A stretch of DNA of 64,000 nucleotides, taken from contig NZ_CAKKLV010000002.1 in the NCBI RefSeq assembly GCF_918698115.1, forward strand, positions 372,001 through 436,000. The letters run 5' to 3'. This DNA is from Peribacillus sp. Bi96 (GTDB taxonomy: Bacteria > Bacillota > Bacilli > Bacillales > DSM-1321). Under the pieces are notes generated by a model, which did no database searches, was not told where the DNA came from, and saw only the letters and a list, made by a program, of their open reading frames with translations. Below, in pieces: positions 28,169-36,632 of the stretch; positions within the stretch are counted from its first letter, which is position 1; every line of letters begins with the position of its first letter. Both the position numbers and the translations under genes were made by a program.

Positions 28169-28489
28169 ATGCCTAACGTAACTGTATTTGACCGGGGAAC
28201 TTTTGAAGTAGAAATGGGGAAAAAGTTAGTATTAGCACTAGAAGATAACGGTATAAATATTCTCCATCGTTGTGGAGGGAAAGCAAAATGTACGACTTGC
28301 AGAATAGAAATATTGGCAGGTGATTTTTGCGAGGTAACAAATAAAGAAAAAAAGGCTTTGGAGGAAAAAGGAATGGAAGACCATTTGCGTTTATCTTGTC
28401 AAATATATGTGAGTGGTGACATAACCATTCGACCGATCATGACTGTAGAAAACTCTCGAATTGACGCTGGACCAAGACCAGCTGACTAA
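28169..28489 (+). CDS. [2Fe-2S] ferredoxin-like protein
   Basis: This 106-residue plant-type ferredoxin fold has cluster ligands Cys35, Cys41, Cys44 and Cys77 (CGGKAKCTTC ... LSC). The start is ATG 28169, six bases after GAGGTGG; earlier in-frame codons lack a site. It carries electrons, but the partner is unknown since no reductase or oxygenase is adjacent. It is a free-standing gene of the Bacillus YuaD/adrenodoxin-like kind (inference). Confidence 0.87.
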   Translation: MPNVTVFDRGTFEVEMGKKLVLALEDNGINILHRCGGKAKCTTCRIEILAGDFCEVTNKEKKALEEKGMEDHLRLSCQIYVSGDITIRPIMTVENSRIDAGPRPAD

Positions 28490-28618
28490 AATGAACCGAT
28501 ATTATTTAGCGGACCATTCATAAAATCCTAACATCAAAAATATAAGCTGGAACCGGCATCAACTGGTAGATAAATGTTGAGTCAATTAAGCGGGGACAAG
28601 CATGGCCCACTAACAAAC

Positions 28619-28669
28619 AAAAATCCCCACAAAGCATCGACAGCAATCTGTCAACGCTTGTGGGGATTT
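28619..28669. terminator. Long terminator hairpin between convergent genes
   Basis: AAATCCCCACAA pairs with TTGTGGGGATTT, with an inner GACAG/CTGTC stem. The T-run is stronger on the minus strand, so it mainly ends the VOC gene transcript, but it may work for the ferredoxin gene as well. Confidence 0.82.
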
Positions 28670-28754
28670 GCATACCGATTTGTAATGCTATATATCTGAC
28701 TACTATTGCTATAGTGATTCAGTTAAACATCCAAACGGCTTATAATCGTTCATG

Positions 28755-29135
28755 TTACTTTTTTTCCATGACCGCAAAGTAATTTTCTTCATTATCAGCA
28801 AAATTAAATACTCGTCCAGAAGGCATACTTACCATTTCTCCGACCTTGATGTTTTTATCCGAAAAGTCTTTATATAATTCATCGAGATTTTCCGAGAAAA
28901 ACATTAAAGAGGGTGTATTAAGATTTAATTCAGGCTGCATTTTAGCAATGAATTCCTTATTGTGGAGGATAATACTCGTTTGTGCATCCTTTGTTGGAGC
29001 AATTTCAATCCACCTTAGCCCTTGGCCGTTATCTTCTTCAGAAACTACCCTAAACCCCACTTTTTCAGTCCAAAATTTCAATGTCTCATCTTGGTTATTT
29101 ACATATAACATTATTTGGCCGACTTGATTGATCAT
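28755..29135 (-). CDS. VOC (glyoxalase/dioxygenase superfamily) protein
   Basis: The protein (126 residues) has two beta-alpha-beta-beta-beta units. The first begins QVGQIMLYVNNQDETLKFWTEKVGF, the second has LMFFSENLDELYKDF and ends with FNFADNEENYFAVMEK. A metal-binding Glu is present near the end, but the first-position His is Gln, so activity is uncertain. Substrate unknown. It is monocistronic with a terminator 90 bases downstream. Confidence 0.82.
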   Translation of the reverse strand: MINQVGQIMLYVNNQDETLKFWTEKVGFRVVSEEDNGQGLRWIEIAPTKDAQTSIILHNKEFIAKMQPELNLNTPSLMFFSENLDELYKDFSDKNIKVGEMVSMPSGRVFNFADNEENYFAVMEKK

Positions 29136-29425
29136 TTGTTTACTCCCTTTCCATTGGTTCTGTTTTCATTATTATTTTTTCGTTTGAGCGTTATACCAAT
29201 GCATTTAACATACAACTACTTATTTAAATTATACCAAATGTGAGATTTAGTAAATTTTTACCATAACCCATAACTTCTAGGTTATTCAATTAAAAACGCG
29301 CCACCGTTTTTTCTTTGAAACCTTCCCAACTTGTTGCTTTAGAAACAGGACACTTTCAAAGGCTCCTCATGTTTATAGATACTTGTCTGAGAACTTATCT
29401 GCCATTGCTCCGCTAATCAATTCAC

Positions 29426-30007
29426 TTACAAATATTGCTTAATCATTTCTTCTACATATGATAACAAATCTGGGTACGTCGATTTTGCTGTCATATATTG
29501 CGCTACCTCCGTTAAAGGTAATATAGCGATATCTTCCTTTTTGGAGTAAAGAACTGTCTCTTCTTTAATGGCTCTAGGTATTCCATCAAGTATAGAGGAA
29601 TAATGAAATACAGAATCAAACTCATACCATTTATAATCCTTTTTGATTTCACTTTTTATTACTTCTCCAATATATGCACCGGTTCGTATCACTAACGTAT
29701 CAAAATGAGCAAGTAACAGTGACTTCCCCGTTTCAGTAGTCAGTAATCTTTTCGTATAAACATCCATATAACGAATGCTTTCAATAGTGAAGTCTAAATT
29801 TCTTTTCGATAGGTTTTCTTGATCCCAAGTATCTTTTGATACATCCAGATACATAAGTTTAGCCATACCCTTTAAATCATTTGTAATTAATTTTGTTTTA
29901 TTTAAGAAACCGAACATACTTTGTAATTTCTCCCCATTAACTATCCAATCGTTAAACCCATTATAATTATACCTCTTTTTAAAGGAGTCTTCCCTGAAAA
30001 TAAGCAA
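29426..30007 (-). CDS. Uncharacterised protein
   Basis: The frame reads 193 residues from a TTG at 30007 with no clear ribosome binding site. ATG 29917 (MFGFLNKTK), giving about 163 residues, has GGGGAG twelve bases upstream and may be the true start. The sequence is soluble, mixed alpha/beta, rich in Asp, Lys and Tyr, with no signal peptide or membrane segment. I recognise no family. It lies divergently from the DinB gene, so their promoters share the region 30007-30094. Confidence 0.65.
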   Translation of the reverse strand: MLIFREDSFKKRYNYNGFNDWIVNGEKLQSMFGFLNKTKLITNDLKGMAKLMYLDVSKDTWDQENLSKRNLDFTIESIRYMDVYTKRLLTTETGKSLLLAHFDTLVIRTGAYIGEVIKSEIKKDYKWYEFDSVFHYSSILDGIPRAIKEETVLYSKKEDIAILPLTEVAQYMTAKSTYPDLLSYVEEMIKQYL

Positions 30008-30093
30008 AATTGCTATTTATTGTAGAATTTGCAGGACTTTTCAATTTTCCATAGAACAACTATACAGAGTATTGAATCAAAGGGGAGTGAAAT

Positions 30094-30561
30094 ATGTTTC
30101 TATCGAAAGAAGGTTTGCTAGATATATGGGAAGGAAACAGGAGATTGACAATCCGGGCGATTGAAGCTTTTCCTGAAGAGGAATTATTTCACTATACACC
30201 TGTTGAGAAACTTCGTCCTTTTGCAGTGATGGTTAAAGAAATTATGAACATTGAGAGAGCTTATATACGTGGAATTGCTCTTAACGAATGGGAATTTCAA
30301 GATTCATTTGCTTCAATTTCTAAAAAAGACGATCTACTGAAAGCATGTGAGAAAGTAAGGGAAGAGACTAGAAAGATGTGGCAGGAAATTACCGAGGAAA
30401 CACTCGAAGTGGTTGAAAAGGATCCATTTTTCGGACCAGCACAAAGCCATTTTTCGAGACTTCAATATGCCTTGGAAAATGAGATCCATCATAGGGGACA
30501 GGGTTTTATCTATCTTAGAACACTTGGGATTGAACCACCGGAATTTTTCGTCAGGGAATAG
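30094..30561 (+). CDS. DinB-like damage-inducible family protein
   Basis: This 155-residue four-helix bundle belongs to the DinB/YfiT group. The C-terminal ENEIHHRGQGFIYLRTLGI holds the metal-binding His pair that marks the family; the first histidine expected in helix 2 (here near IMNIERAYIRG) is not evident, so metal binding may be incomplete. Members are linked to thiol (bacillithiol) transfer or hydrolase functions; the role here is open. The ATG follows AAAGGGGAG. Confidence 0.83.
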   Translation: MFLSKEGLLDIWEGNRRLTIRAIEAFPEEELFHYTPVEKLRPFAVMVKEIMNIERAYIRGIALNEWEFQDSFASISKKDDLLKACEKVREETRKMWQEITEETLEVVEKDPFFGPAQSHFSRLQYALENEIHHRGQGFIYLRTLGIEPPEFFVRE

Positions 30562-30691
30562 TCTAATTCATAAGCATATTTGAACATGAAGCGAGTCTAT
30601 TAAAAGCAACTTAATATCTTTGTGAATCATTTATAAAAAAAAGTGAAAACTTAGGAATTCAAGAAACTATATTTGTTTAGGAGTGAGTTAA

Positions 30692-31105
30692 ATGTCAGTT
30701 GATGCATATCTTAATTTTAATGGAAATTGTCGTAACGCAGTCGAGTTCTACGCACAGGTTTTCGGAACGGAAACACCACAAATCATGACCTTTGGAGAAA
30801 CACCACCTAGCCCTGAATTTCCCCTGCCAGATGAAGCAAAAAATTTAGTCATGCATACAAGGCTGAATATTAATGGAAGCAATGTCATGTTTTCGGATGT
30901 GTTTCCTGGTATGCCTTTTATTGAAGGAAATAATATCAGCCTTGCATTTGTTTCTAATGATTTGGATGAGATTATATCGGTCTTTAATAAACTTAAGGAA
31001 GGCGGCACGGTCGGAATGGATCTTCAAGAAACATTCTGGAGTAAACTATATGGTCAGTTAACGGATAAATTTGGGATTAATTGGCAATTCAACGTTGGTA
31101 GCTAA
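30692..31105 (+). CDS. PhnB-like VOC family protein
   Basis: This 137-residue protein of the PhnB/YjdN group has the signature YLNFNGNCRNAVEFYAQVFG at the start and KLYGQLTDKFGINWQFN at the end. Such proteins share the glyoxalase fold and appear as homodimers of unknown activity. The GTG/ATG context is AGGAGTGAG before ATG 30692. A terminator follows at 31144. Confidence 0.87.
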   Translation: MSVDAYLNFNGNCRNAVEFYAQVFGTETPQIMTFGETPPSPEFPLPDEAKNLVMHTRLNINGSNVMFSDVFPGMPFIEGNNISLAFVSNDLDEIISVFNKLKEGGTVGMDLQETFWSKLYGQLTDKFGINWQFNVGS

Positions 31106-31143
31106 GAAAAGTACATGAAACTTTTTTGAGGCATCTGCAATAT

Positions 31144-31187
31144 GGATATGGGGCTTTTCACTGGTGAAAAGCTTCTATATCCTTTTT
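31144..31187 (+). terminator. Terminator after the PhnB-like gene
   Basis: GGATAT...GCTTTTCAC / GTGAAAAGC...ATATCC forms a long stem followed by five T residues. The bases from 31188 to 31533 contain no recognisable feature apart from the ribosome binding site AAAAGGAG of the next gene. Confidence 0.82.
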
Positions 31188-31533
31188 GTAATTTCCATCA
31201 ACATGATGCAAAGATGCCTGATACTAGCATATAAAAAAATAACTTTTCGTTAATCTATAGAGATGACATGATGGGGCTGCTATATAAAGGCCTTTAAAAT
31301 AGAGGGATTTGATAAAAGAAGGGTTAGTAAAAGATGAATAACACAAAACATTTATGACTTCAGCAATCCTTATTGTCATCGTTTTCTTGGTTCATGATTA
31401 ATGGTGTATAGTATTAGGGTACATTCAAGATATTTAATCTTATCGAATAAATCCTCATATACTGATACCCCCTATTACAGCAGGGTATACTTATTAAAAG
31501 CGTATTAAACATGTAAACCGAAAAGGAGAAATT

Positions 31534-32034
31534 ATGAAAAATAAAATTCAAAAAATCACAACAAACTTGTGGTTTGATACACAAGCTGAAGAGGCGTCGA
31601 AGTTCTACACTTCTATTTTCGAAAATTCTAAGATCGGAAGAATCACTCGCTATGGAAATGAAGGAAATCAAATCCACGGAATGCCAGAGGGATCAGTAAT
31701 GACCGTTGAATTTGAACTAGAAGGACAATCATTCGTAGCGCTAAATGGCGGTCCGCAATTCAGATTTACAGAGGCAATATCTTTTATCATCCATTGCGAG
31801 GATCAAGAAGATCTGGACTATTATTGGGAAAAACTCTCAGAAGGCGGAGATGAAAAGGCGCAAGTCTGCGGTTGGCTGAAAGATCAATTTGGTGTGTCAT
31901 GGCAAATTGTCCCTGCGAATCTATCCGAGATGGTGAACGAATCCAATCATGAAAAATCGGAAAGTGTTATGAAAGCACTGCTCCAAATGAAGAAAATTGA
32001 CATAAAAACTTTAATGCAGGCATACAAGGAATAA
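31534..32034 (+). CDS. VOC family protein (3-demethylubiquinone methyltransferase-like fold)
   Basis: This 166-residue protein has the PhnB_2-type start ITTNLWFDTQAEEASKFYTSIF and the WLKDQFGVSWQIVP box near residue 115. A helical C-terminal tail follows (about 130-166, ending LMQAYKE). The annotation as 3-demethylubiquinone methyltransferase common for this group is a domain-name artefact; no SAM-binding motif is present. It is a close functional cousin of the previous gene but on a separate transcript. Confidence 0.86.
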   Translation: MKNKIQKITTNLWFDTQAEEASKFYTSIFENSKIGRITRYGNEGNQIHGMPEGSVMTVEFELEGQSFVALNGGPQFRFTEAISFIIHCEDQEDLDYYWEKLSEGGDEKAQVCGWLKDQFGVSWQIVPANLSEMVNESNHEKSESVMKALLQMKKIDIKTLMQAYKE

Positions 32035-32153
32035 GATCCAAGAAATAATCTTGTAGGTTGTGCTATTAAGTTGTAATTCCTATTAGAAAAGAAAAATCTT
32101 TCAAAGTATACATGTAAAATGATTTAGATAGCTTTTTAAGGAGAAATATAACG

Positions 32154-32702
32154 ATGGACAATATATTTACACCAGCCATTCAACGTGGAGATGAATTAAT
32201 AGAAAGAAAAATCCGCTACGACTCCTTAGTAGTAGAACATAACTGTTTGCTGTTAAAAGCACACAAACAACATGTCGTGCTTTTTCATGAAATCATGGAT
32301 TCCTTCACGATGAAAGCGGGTCCTACAAAATTAACCATTCCTATCGGCAGTTATACAATCGCATATTATTGGAAAGACCGGCCTTATAATTTGTACATCT
32401 GGAGAGATCATGAAGGGAATTATTTAGGCTCCTATTTCAATATTGTAAAAAATACATATATGACGGATAGGTTGGTTTCTTTTGAGGATTTGATCATTGA
32501 TATTTTGGTTCTTCCTAATGGGAACCACTTCATTTTAGACGAGGACGAGTTACCTGTGCCTTTAGACCGATTTGAGAATGGGTCTGTCCGACAATCTCTA
32601 AACACTTTATTGGATTCCATTGATAGTATCCTTTCTCAAACGCTTTCTGATTCTGAGAATTCATATAAACATGAAGACCTTCTTTCCTTGTGGAACAACT
32701 GA
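32154..32702 (+). CDS. DUF402 domain protein
   Basis: This 182-residue protein has a central DUF402 domain (about 60-150): YTIAYYWKDRPYNLYIWRDHEGNYLGSYFNI... and the acidic box VLPNGNHFILDEDELP. DUF402 proteins include nucleotide phosphatases such as YtjA/Ntdp and the RNase FAU-1 end domain, which use a Lys and two acidic residues with Mg. This suggests a phosphatase role, not demonstrated. The ATG at 32154 follows AAGGAGAAAT. It is a single gene. Confidence 0.8.
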   Translation: MDNIFTPAIQRGDELIERKIRYDSLVVEHNCLLLKAHKQHVVLFHEIMDSFTMKAGPTKLTIPIGSYTIAYYWKDRPYNLYIWRDHEGNYLGSYFNIVKNTYMTDRLVSFEDLIIDILVLPNGNHFILDEDELPVPLDRFENGSVRQSLNTLLDSIDSILSQTLSDSENSYKHEDLLSLWNN

Positions 32703-32737
32703 TAACAATTAATAGTTGTTAGAGACTAGGTTCTTCA

Positions 32738-32773
32738 CAAAAGAAAGAGGCCTACATTCATTTGGTAGGCCAG
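32738..32773 (-). terminator. Terminator of the lysozyme-like gene
   Basis: GGCCTACC-AAATGAAT-GTAGGCC is followed on the minus strand by TCTTTCTTTT. The stem lies 60 bases past the stop at 32834 and may serve both converging genes. Confidence 0.6.
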
Positions 32774-32833
32774 TAGTCTTCATTGTATGAAAATAGATTT
32801 TAAAAATGTTACTTAAAAAGTGAAAAAGTTTTT

Positions 32834-33487
32834 TTACTCTCCATCTGCTTGAGCAGATATGCTTTCAAGTTCATCAATGTTCTTCTTTACCTTCGCACTA
32901 TATGAGTAGTCTCCGTAGCAATAGGGATATCGGAAATTTCCTTTGTCTCCGCCGCAATCATAAAGCGTGGGGTTTTTTTCGACCTGAATCATTGAGAACT
33001 TCTTCGCAAGCACTTCAGTATGTTTGCCCCCTCTCTTTGCAATGTAATCAATGTACCCAATTCCCATGTTATAAGCTTGAAGGATCGTAGCAAAGTCCAC
33101 GTCCTTTTTGTTGCCGTATTCATTGATCCTCTTGAAATGTTTCACTCCATACTTAATGCTCTCCGTTGGATCTGTGATTGTATTCGGATCAAGTCCGGCA
33201 GATTCTGAGGCCTGCATGGGATCACCACCCCTTCCGCGACTTTCTTGCTGCATCAAAGCAATCAATGTCGCGGTATGATCCTCGAGGCCATATTTTGCTA
33301 ATTCGTTATTGAGAGGGGAACGATACTTTTCGACGTTCGTAAAAGAATTAATCGAATTTACCGATGTGGAAACATTGCCTGAAAACGGGCTTTTCATGAT
33401 TTCCTTTATGAGCAAAAATGCAAAAATCAGGATAAAAATGATAAAAATGTTCTTTGATTTCTTTCTTTTCTTTCGTTTCTTCTTCAC
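32834..33487 (-). CDS. Membrane-anchored lysozyme-like murein hydrolase
   Basis: This 217-residue protein has a very basic start (KKKRKKRKKSKN), one membrane helix (about 13-30, IFIIFILIFAFLLIKEI) and an extracellular lysozyme-like domain (about 55-200). That domain holds the catalytic Glu in IALMQQESRG and the family stretches DPMQASESAG, ESIKYGVKHF and LQAYNMGIGYIDY. It matches the N-terminal muramidase part of CwlT-type enzymes found in conjugative elements, but it lacks the NlpC/P60 half and no conjugation genes are near. It likely cleaves peptidoglycan at the cell surface. Confidence 0.87.
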   Translation of the reverse strand: MKKKRKKRKKSKNIFIIFILIFAFLLIKEIMKSPFSGNVSTSVNSINSFTNVEKYRSPLNNELAKYGLEDHTATLIALMQQESRGRGGDPMQASESAGLDPNTITDPTESIKYGVKHFKRINEYGNKKDVDFATILQAYNMGIGYIDYIAKRGGKHTEVLAKKFSMIQVEKNPTLYDCGGDKGNFRYPYCYGDYSYSAKVKKNIDELESISAQADGE

Positions 33488-33676
33488 AATATCTCTCCGT
33501 TATTCCTAGGTTATATATTCATATATTAACAAATAGTAAGAGTAATAACTATTTAGAATTCCATTTATATTGATCTTGCTTTTACTTTTAAATGGGTATT
33601 CTCATAAATTTCTGACTTAGTCACAAACGTATATTTTTGTGACAATGAGACACCCTAGTAGTTGGAGGTGATATGT

Positions 33677-33835
33677 ATGGATAAGAAAATTGATCAAGAA
33701 GAAATACTTGAAGAAAGAAATAAGAATAAATATACGAATGACTTTGGGGCAGATCCAGACGAACAAGAGATGAATGGTTTGTATGGGATGCTGGAAACCG
33801 AATATGAGGATAAGCTTCACGATAAAGAAAAGTAA
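33677..33835 (+). CDS. Small acidic protein, 52 residues
   Basis: ATG 33677 sits behind an excellent site (GGAGGTGAT). The product is highly charged and hydrophilic (starts MDKKIDQEEILEERNKNKY; centre DFGADPDEQEMNGLYGMLE), with no cysteine or membrane segment. A terminator follows at 33863. The signal strength and clean ending make it a real gene. It resembles the small acidic Bacillus proteins expressed in sporulation, but I cannot name it. Confidence 0.7.
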   Translation: MDKKIDQEEILEERNKNKYTNDFGADPDEQEMNGLYGMLETEYEDKLHDKEK

Positions 33836-33862
33836 CGATTAGTACCTTTAATAGTTTTGTTA

Positions 33863-33888
33863 AGCGCCTTGTATGGCGTTTTTTTTTT
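33863..33888 (+). terminator. Terminator of the small acidic protein gene
   Basis: The AGCGCC-TTGTAT-GGCGTT stem is followed by nine T residues. Confidence 0.82.
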
Positions 33889-34060
33889 ATGAGTTTCATC
33901 GCTATTGAAACTCTTGAATCTTATACTTTAGGTCCGTACGTAGCTTTATCTAAACTGATTATTTGGACATACAAAAAAACCTATAAAGTCGTCGAATTCC
34001 CTATCCCAATACGTTTTGTCACTTACTATAAAGCATTACATAAACATCAATTTTGCCATA

Positions 34061-34110
34061 TAATTAAGTAAAGGGAGTGACCTAATACTGTCACTCCCTT
34101 TACTTAATTA
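34061..34110. repeat. 21-bp perfect inverted repeat spanning an SDR stop codon
   Basis: Arms 34061-34081 and 34090-34110 are exact complements (core AAGGGAGTGAC) around an 8-base loop. The stop codon of the minus-strand SDR gene (34108) is inside the right arm. The stem ends are AT-only, which can act as the A/T tracts of a bidirectional terminator. Confidence 0.75.
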
Positions 34111-34893
34111 GTATTGTGAAGATTGTCCGCCATCAATCGGAATGACTGCACCGTTGATGAACTCTGATTCCCCTGATAAAAGGAAGGCGACTAAACGGCC
34201 GACTTCTTCAGGTTTACCAAAGCGTTTCTTAGGATTCACACTGACGAAATCCGCCATTGCTTCTTCCCAATTCTCTCCGCCTATTTGCCTGAATGATCCT
34301 TCTACCATCGCTGTTAAGATTACTCCGGGTGCAATGGCATTTATGCTGATTCCGTATTGACCATATTCTATGGCCGCTGTTTTTGTTAAACCTGCTACAG
34401 CATGTTTACTTGCAACGTACGCAGTTTGGTTAAGCACAGCACGAATTCCACCCACAGAAGCAACATTCACCACTGCCCCTGTCCCTTGTTCTTTCATGAT
34501 TGGCAGAATGTATTTCATACCATAAAATACACCATTGATATTGATGTCCGTTACTTTGTTGAAAACCTCACTATCGTATTCCGCTGTAGGTGCCTGTTTA
34601 CCTTCGATACCAGCATTATTATAGAATCCATCGACTCTACTGTATTTCCTGACTGTTTCGTCTACATAGTTTTTTACTGCTTCTTCATCCGATACGTCTG
34701 CAGTCATCAAAAGCACTTCAGAATTTGGTGCAATTTCCAAGATTAATTTTTTTGTTACTTCTAAAGATGAATGGTTTAAATCAACTAAAGAAAGTTTTGC
34801 TCCTTCTTTAGCCATTTCCAATGCAGCTGCTTGTCCTAAACCTGATCCTGCACCAGTTATGATTACAACTTTCCCATCGAATCGTTTGCTCAT
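34108..34893 (-). CDS. Short-chain dehydrogenase/reductase
   Basis: This 261-residue classical SDR has cofactor motif TGAGSGLG, NNAG in YNNAGIEG, and catalytic Ser (VNVASVGG) with YVASK. Asp in SLVDLNH after beta 2 points to NAD. It is the last of three consecutive SDR genes (50 bases after the previous one) under a shared promoter with a GntR regulator. Different SDRs in one operon usually oxidise successive or stereo-isomeric alcohols. The substrate is unknown. Confidence 0.87.
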   Translation of the reverse strand: MSKRFDGKVVIITGAGSGLGQAAALEMAKEGAKLSLVDLNHSSLEVTKKLILEIAPNSEVLLMTADVSDEEAVKNYVDETVRKYSRVDGFYNNAGIEGKQAPTAEYDSEVFNKVTDININGVFYGMKYILPIMKEQGTGAVVNVASVGGIRAVLNQTAYVASKHAVAGLTKTAAIEYGQYGISINAIAPGVILTAMVEGSFRQIGGENWEEAMADFVSVNPKKRFGKPEEVGRLVAFLLSGESEFINGAVIPIDGGQSSQY

Positions 34894-34943
34894 ATGTCAA
34901 AACTCCCCTTTATGTTAGTTGGAAATCTATTTGATTATACTGA

Positions 34944-35696
34944 TTACCCCTTAAAGCTTAAGAATCCATCATCAACAGGAATGACTTGTCCATTTATGGC
35001 ATCAGCTTTTTCAGAGAATAAGAACGTTACAACTTCAGCAACTTTTTCTGGCTGAATCAATTTTTTCCTCATATGGAGTTGTGCCAAACTGTCCAGGAAT
35101 TCTTGATTATCACCAATGATCGGAGTTTCGATAAAACCTGGTGCCACACCGACAACACGAATCCCATATTGCGCAAGTTCAATAGCGCCAGATTTAGTCA
35201 TGGCGATGACTGCAGCTTTTGCCGCATGGTAGTTAAAGCTGCCAATTGAAACCATCGTCCCATATATTGAGGCTGTATTAACAATCGTTGCGCCGGTTAC
35301 ACCAAGCTCCACCATCTTCCTTGCTGCAAAATACATGCCATAGTAAACACCGTGTTGGTCAACATCCACGACTCTGTGGTAAGACTCTGGATCCATCTCT
35401 AAAAATGGTTTTACAAGCCCAATTCCAGCATTATTGAAAATGCCATCGATGGTGCCATGTTTGGCAACTGCAGCTTCAACCATCGCTTCAACTTGTTCCG
35501 CTTTAGCTACATCCACTTTCACAAAAGAAGCTGTGCCTCCCTTTTGTTGAATAGTCTCAGCCGTTTCTTTAGCGGCCACATCATTGTAATCCGCCGCGAC
35601 GACAATAGCTCCCTGTTCAGCTAATTTATATGCCGTTTCCTTTCCTATTCCACTGCCTGCTCCTGTAATTACTATGACTTTTCCTTCTAAACTCAT
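34944..35696 (-). CDS. Short-chain dehydrogenase/reductase
   Basis: This 250-residue classical SDR has TGAGSGIGKE, FNNAGIG, catalytic Ser in NTASIYG and YHAAK (Tyr-x3-Lys). Asp in AADYND suggests NAD preference. It is the middle gene of the SDR operon, 34 bases after the upstream one. ATG 35696 follows AGGGGGACG. It resembles 3-oxoacyl-ACP reductase-like catabolic dehydrogenases in length and motifs; a precise activity cannot be assigned. Confidence 0.87.
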   Translation of the reverse strand: MSLEGKVIVITGAGSGIGKETAYKLAEQGAIVVAADYNDVAAKETAETIQQKGGTASFVKVDVAKAEQVEAMVEAAVAKHGTIDGIFNNAGIGLVKPFLEMDPESYHRVVDVDQHGVYYGMYFAARKMVELGVTGATIVNTASIYGTMVSIGSFNYHAAKAAVIAMTKSGAIELAQYGIRVVGVAPGFIETPIIGDNQEFLDSLAQLHMRKKLIQPEKVAEVVTFLFSEKADAINGQVIPVDDGFLSFKG

Positions 35697-35730
35697 GTAT
35701 TCGTCCCCCTATAATAAAGTTTTTTGCTTA

Positions 35731-36519
35731 TTAGATTAAAATGGCCCCGCCATCGATTACAAGTTCTTGACCCGTAATGTGGCTGGAAAGATCGGATACT
35801 AAGTACATCATTAGATTTGCAATTTCCTGCGGCTCAGCATATCGGCCATCAGGAGTCGTTGCTTCCAATTGCTTTCTAGCCGTTTCAGCTGCCGCGGAAT
35901 CACCTTGACCAAAGCCGCTTTCTATCGACCGCATCATAGCCGTGTTGACGACACCTGGGCAGACGGCATTCACCCGGACACCGTGGGGAGCAGCTTCGAC
36001 GCCAGCTGTTTTCGTCATTCCAAGAACCGCATGTTTACTTGCGCCATACGCCACCATGTTTGGCGTTGCCAGTAACCCAGCTCCAGAAGCAGTATTCACG
36101 ACCGCCCCGCTTTTTTGTTCAATCATATGGGGCAATACATGTTTTAAGCCCAAGAAAACGCCGCGTACATTTATTGACATTAATTGATCGAAAACCTCAG
36201 TAGGATAATCGATAAGCGGCATGATTTTGCCTTCCCACCCTGCATTGTTCAGGAAAATATCGATTTTCCCATAAGAATCTATCGTTTTTTGAACATAATT
36301 TTTGATATCGTCTTCCTTTGAAACATCGGCTTTAACGAACTTCGCTTCGCCGCCTTTTTCTTTGATTTCATTTACCGTTAACATGCCAGCCTCTTCGGAA
36401 AGGTCTACAACAACAACTTTAGCTCCATTTTCTGAAAGTGTAATAGACGCTGCCAGGCCGATTCCCCCGCCGCCACCGGTAACAATTGCAACTTTTTCTG
36501 TAAAATCAAAAGCTTGCAT
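35731..36519 (-). CDS. Short-chain dehydrogenase/reductase
   Basis: This 262-residue classical SDR has TGGGGGIG for the cofactor, NNAGWEG, catalytic Ser in NTASGAG and YGASK. Asp in VVVDLSE again indicates NAD. It is the first SDR of the operon, starting at ATG 36519 behind AAAGGGAG. NNAGWEG is typical of 2-hydroxycyclohexanecarboxyl-CoA or cyclic-alcohol dehydrogenase relatives, so a ring-alcohol or hydroxyacyl-CoA substrate is possible (weak inference). Confidence 0.87.
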   Translation of the reverse strand: MQAFDFTEKVAIVTGGGGGIGLAASITLSENGAKVVVVDLSEEAGMLTVNEIKEKGGEAKFVKADVSKEDDIKNYVQKTIDSYGKIDIFLNNAGWEGKIMPLIDYPTEVFDQLMSINVRGVFLGLKHVLPHMIEQKSGAVVNTASGAGLLATPNMVAYGASKHAVLGMTKTAGVEAAPHGVRVNAVCPGVVNTAMMRSIESGFGQGDSAAAETARKQLEATTPDGRYAEPQEIANLMMYLVSDLSSHITGQELVIDGGAILI

Positions 36520-36578
36520 AGTATTCTCCCTTTCTCCCTTTGATCTTGGTGATGATATTCTTGTTTGAATACGATTAC

Positions 36579-36611
36579 ATCATATCATTATTTTTGTCGA
36601 TTGTCGACAAT
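36579..36611 (-). promoter_or_regulatory. Promoter and GntR operator of the SDR operon
   Basis: On the minus strand TCGACA and TATGAT (36602-36607 and 36579-36584) stand 17 bases apart as -35 and -10. A perfect 12-base palindrome ATTGTCGACAAT (36600-36611) covers the -35 box. The form TTGT-N2-ACAA is usual for FCD-type GntR repressors, and such a gene lies just upstream. Confidence 0.6.
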
Positions 36612-36632
36612 TTGATTTTAGAGTCAAAGACT

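Noticed and set aside
31534..32034. 3-demethylubiquinone methyltransferase activity
   Set aside because: The fold is VOC and no SAM-binding motif exists; the name comes from a mislabelled domain.
32834..33487. Conjugative-element CwlT endopeptidase
   Set aside because: The NlpC/P60 half is absent and no conjugation or integrase genes lie nearby.
33889..34071. 60-codon plus-strand frame after the small acidic gene
   Set aside because: It begins directly after a terminator T-run with no ribosome binding site, and its end enters the inverted repeat.
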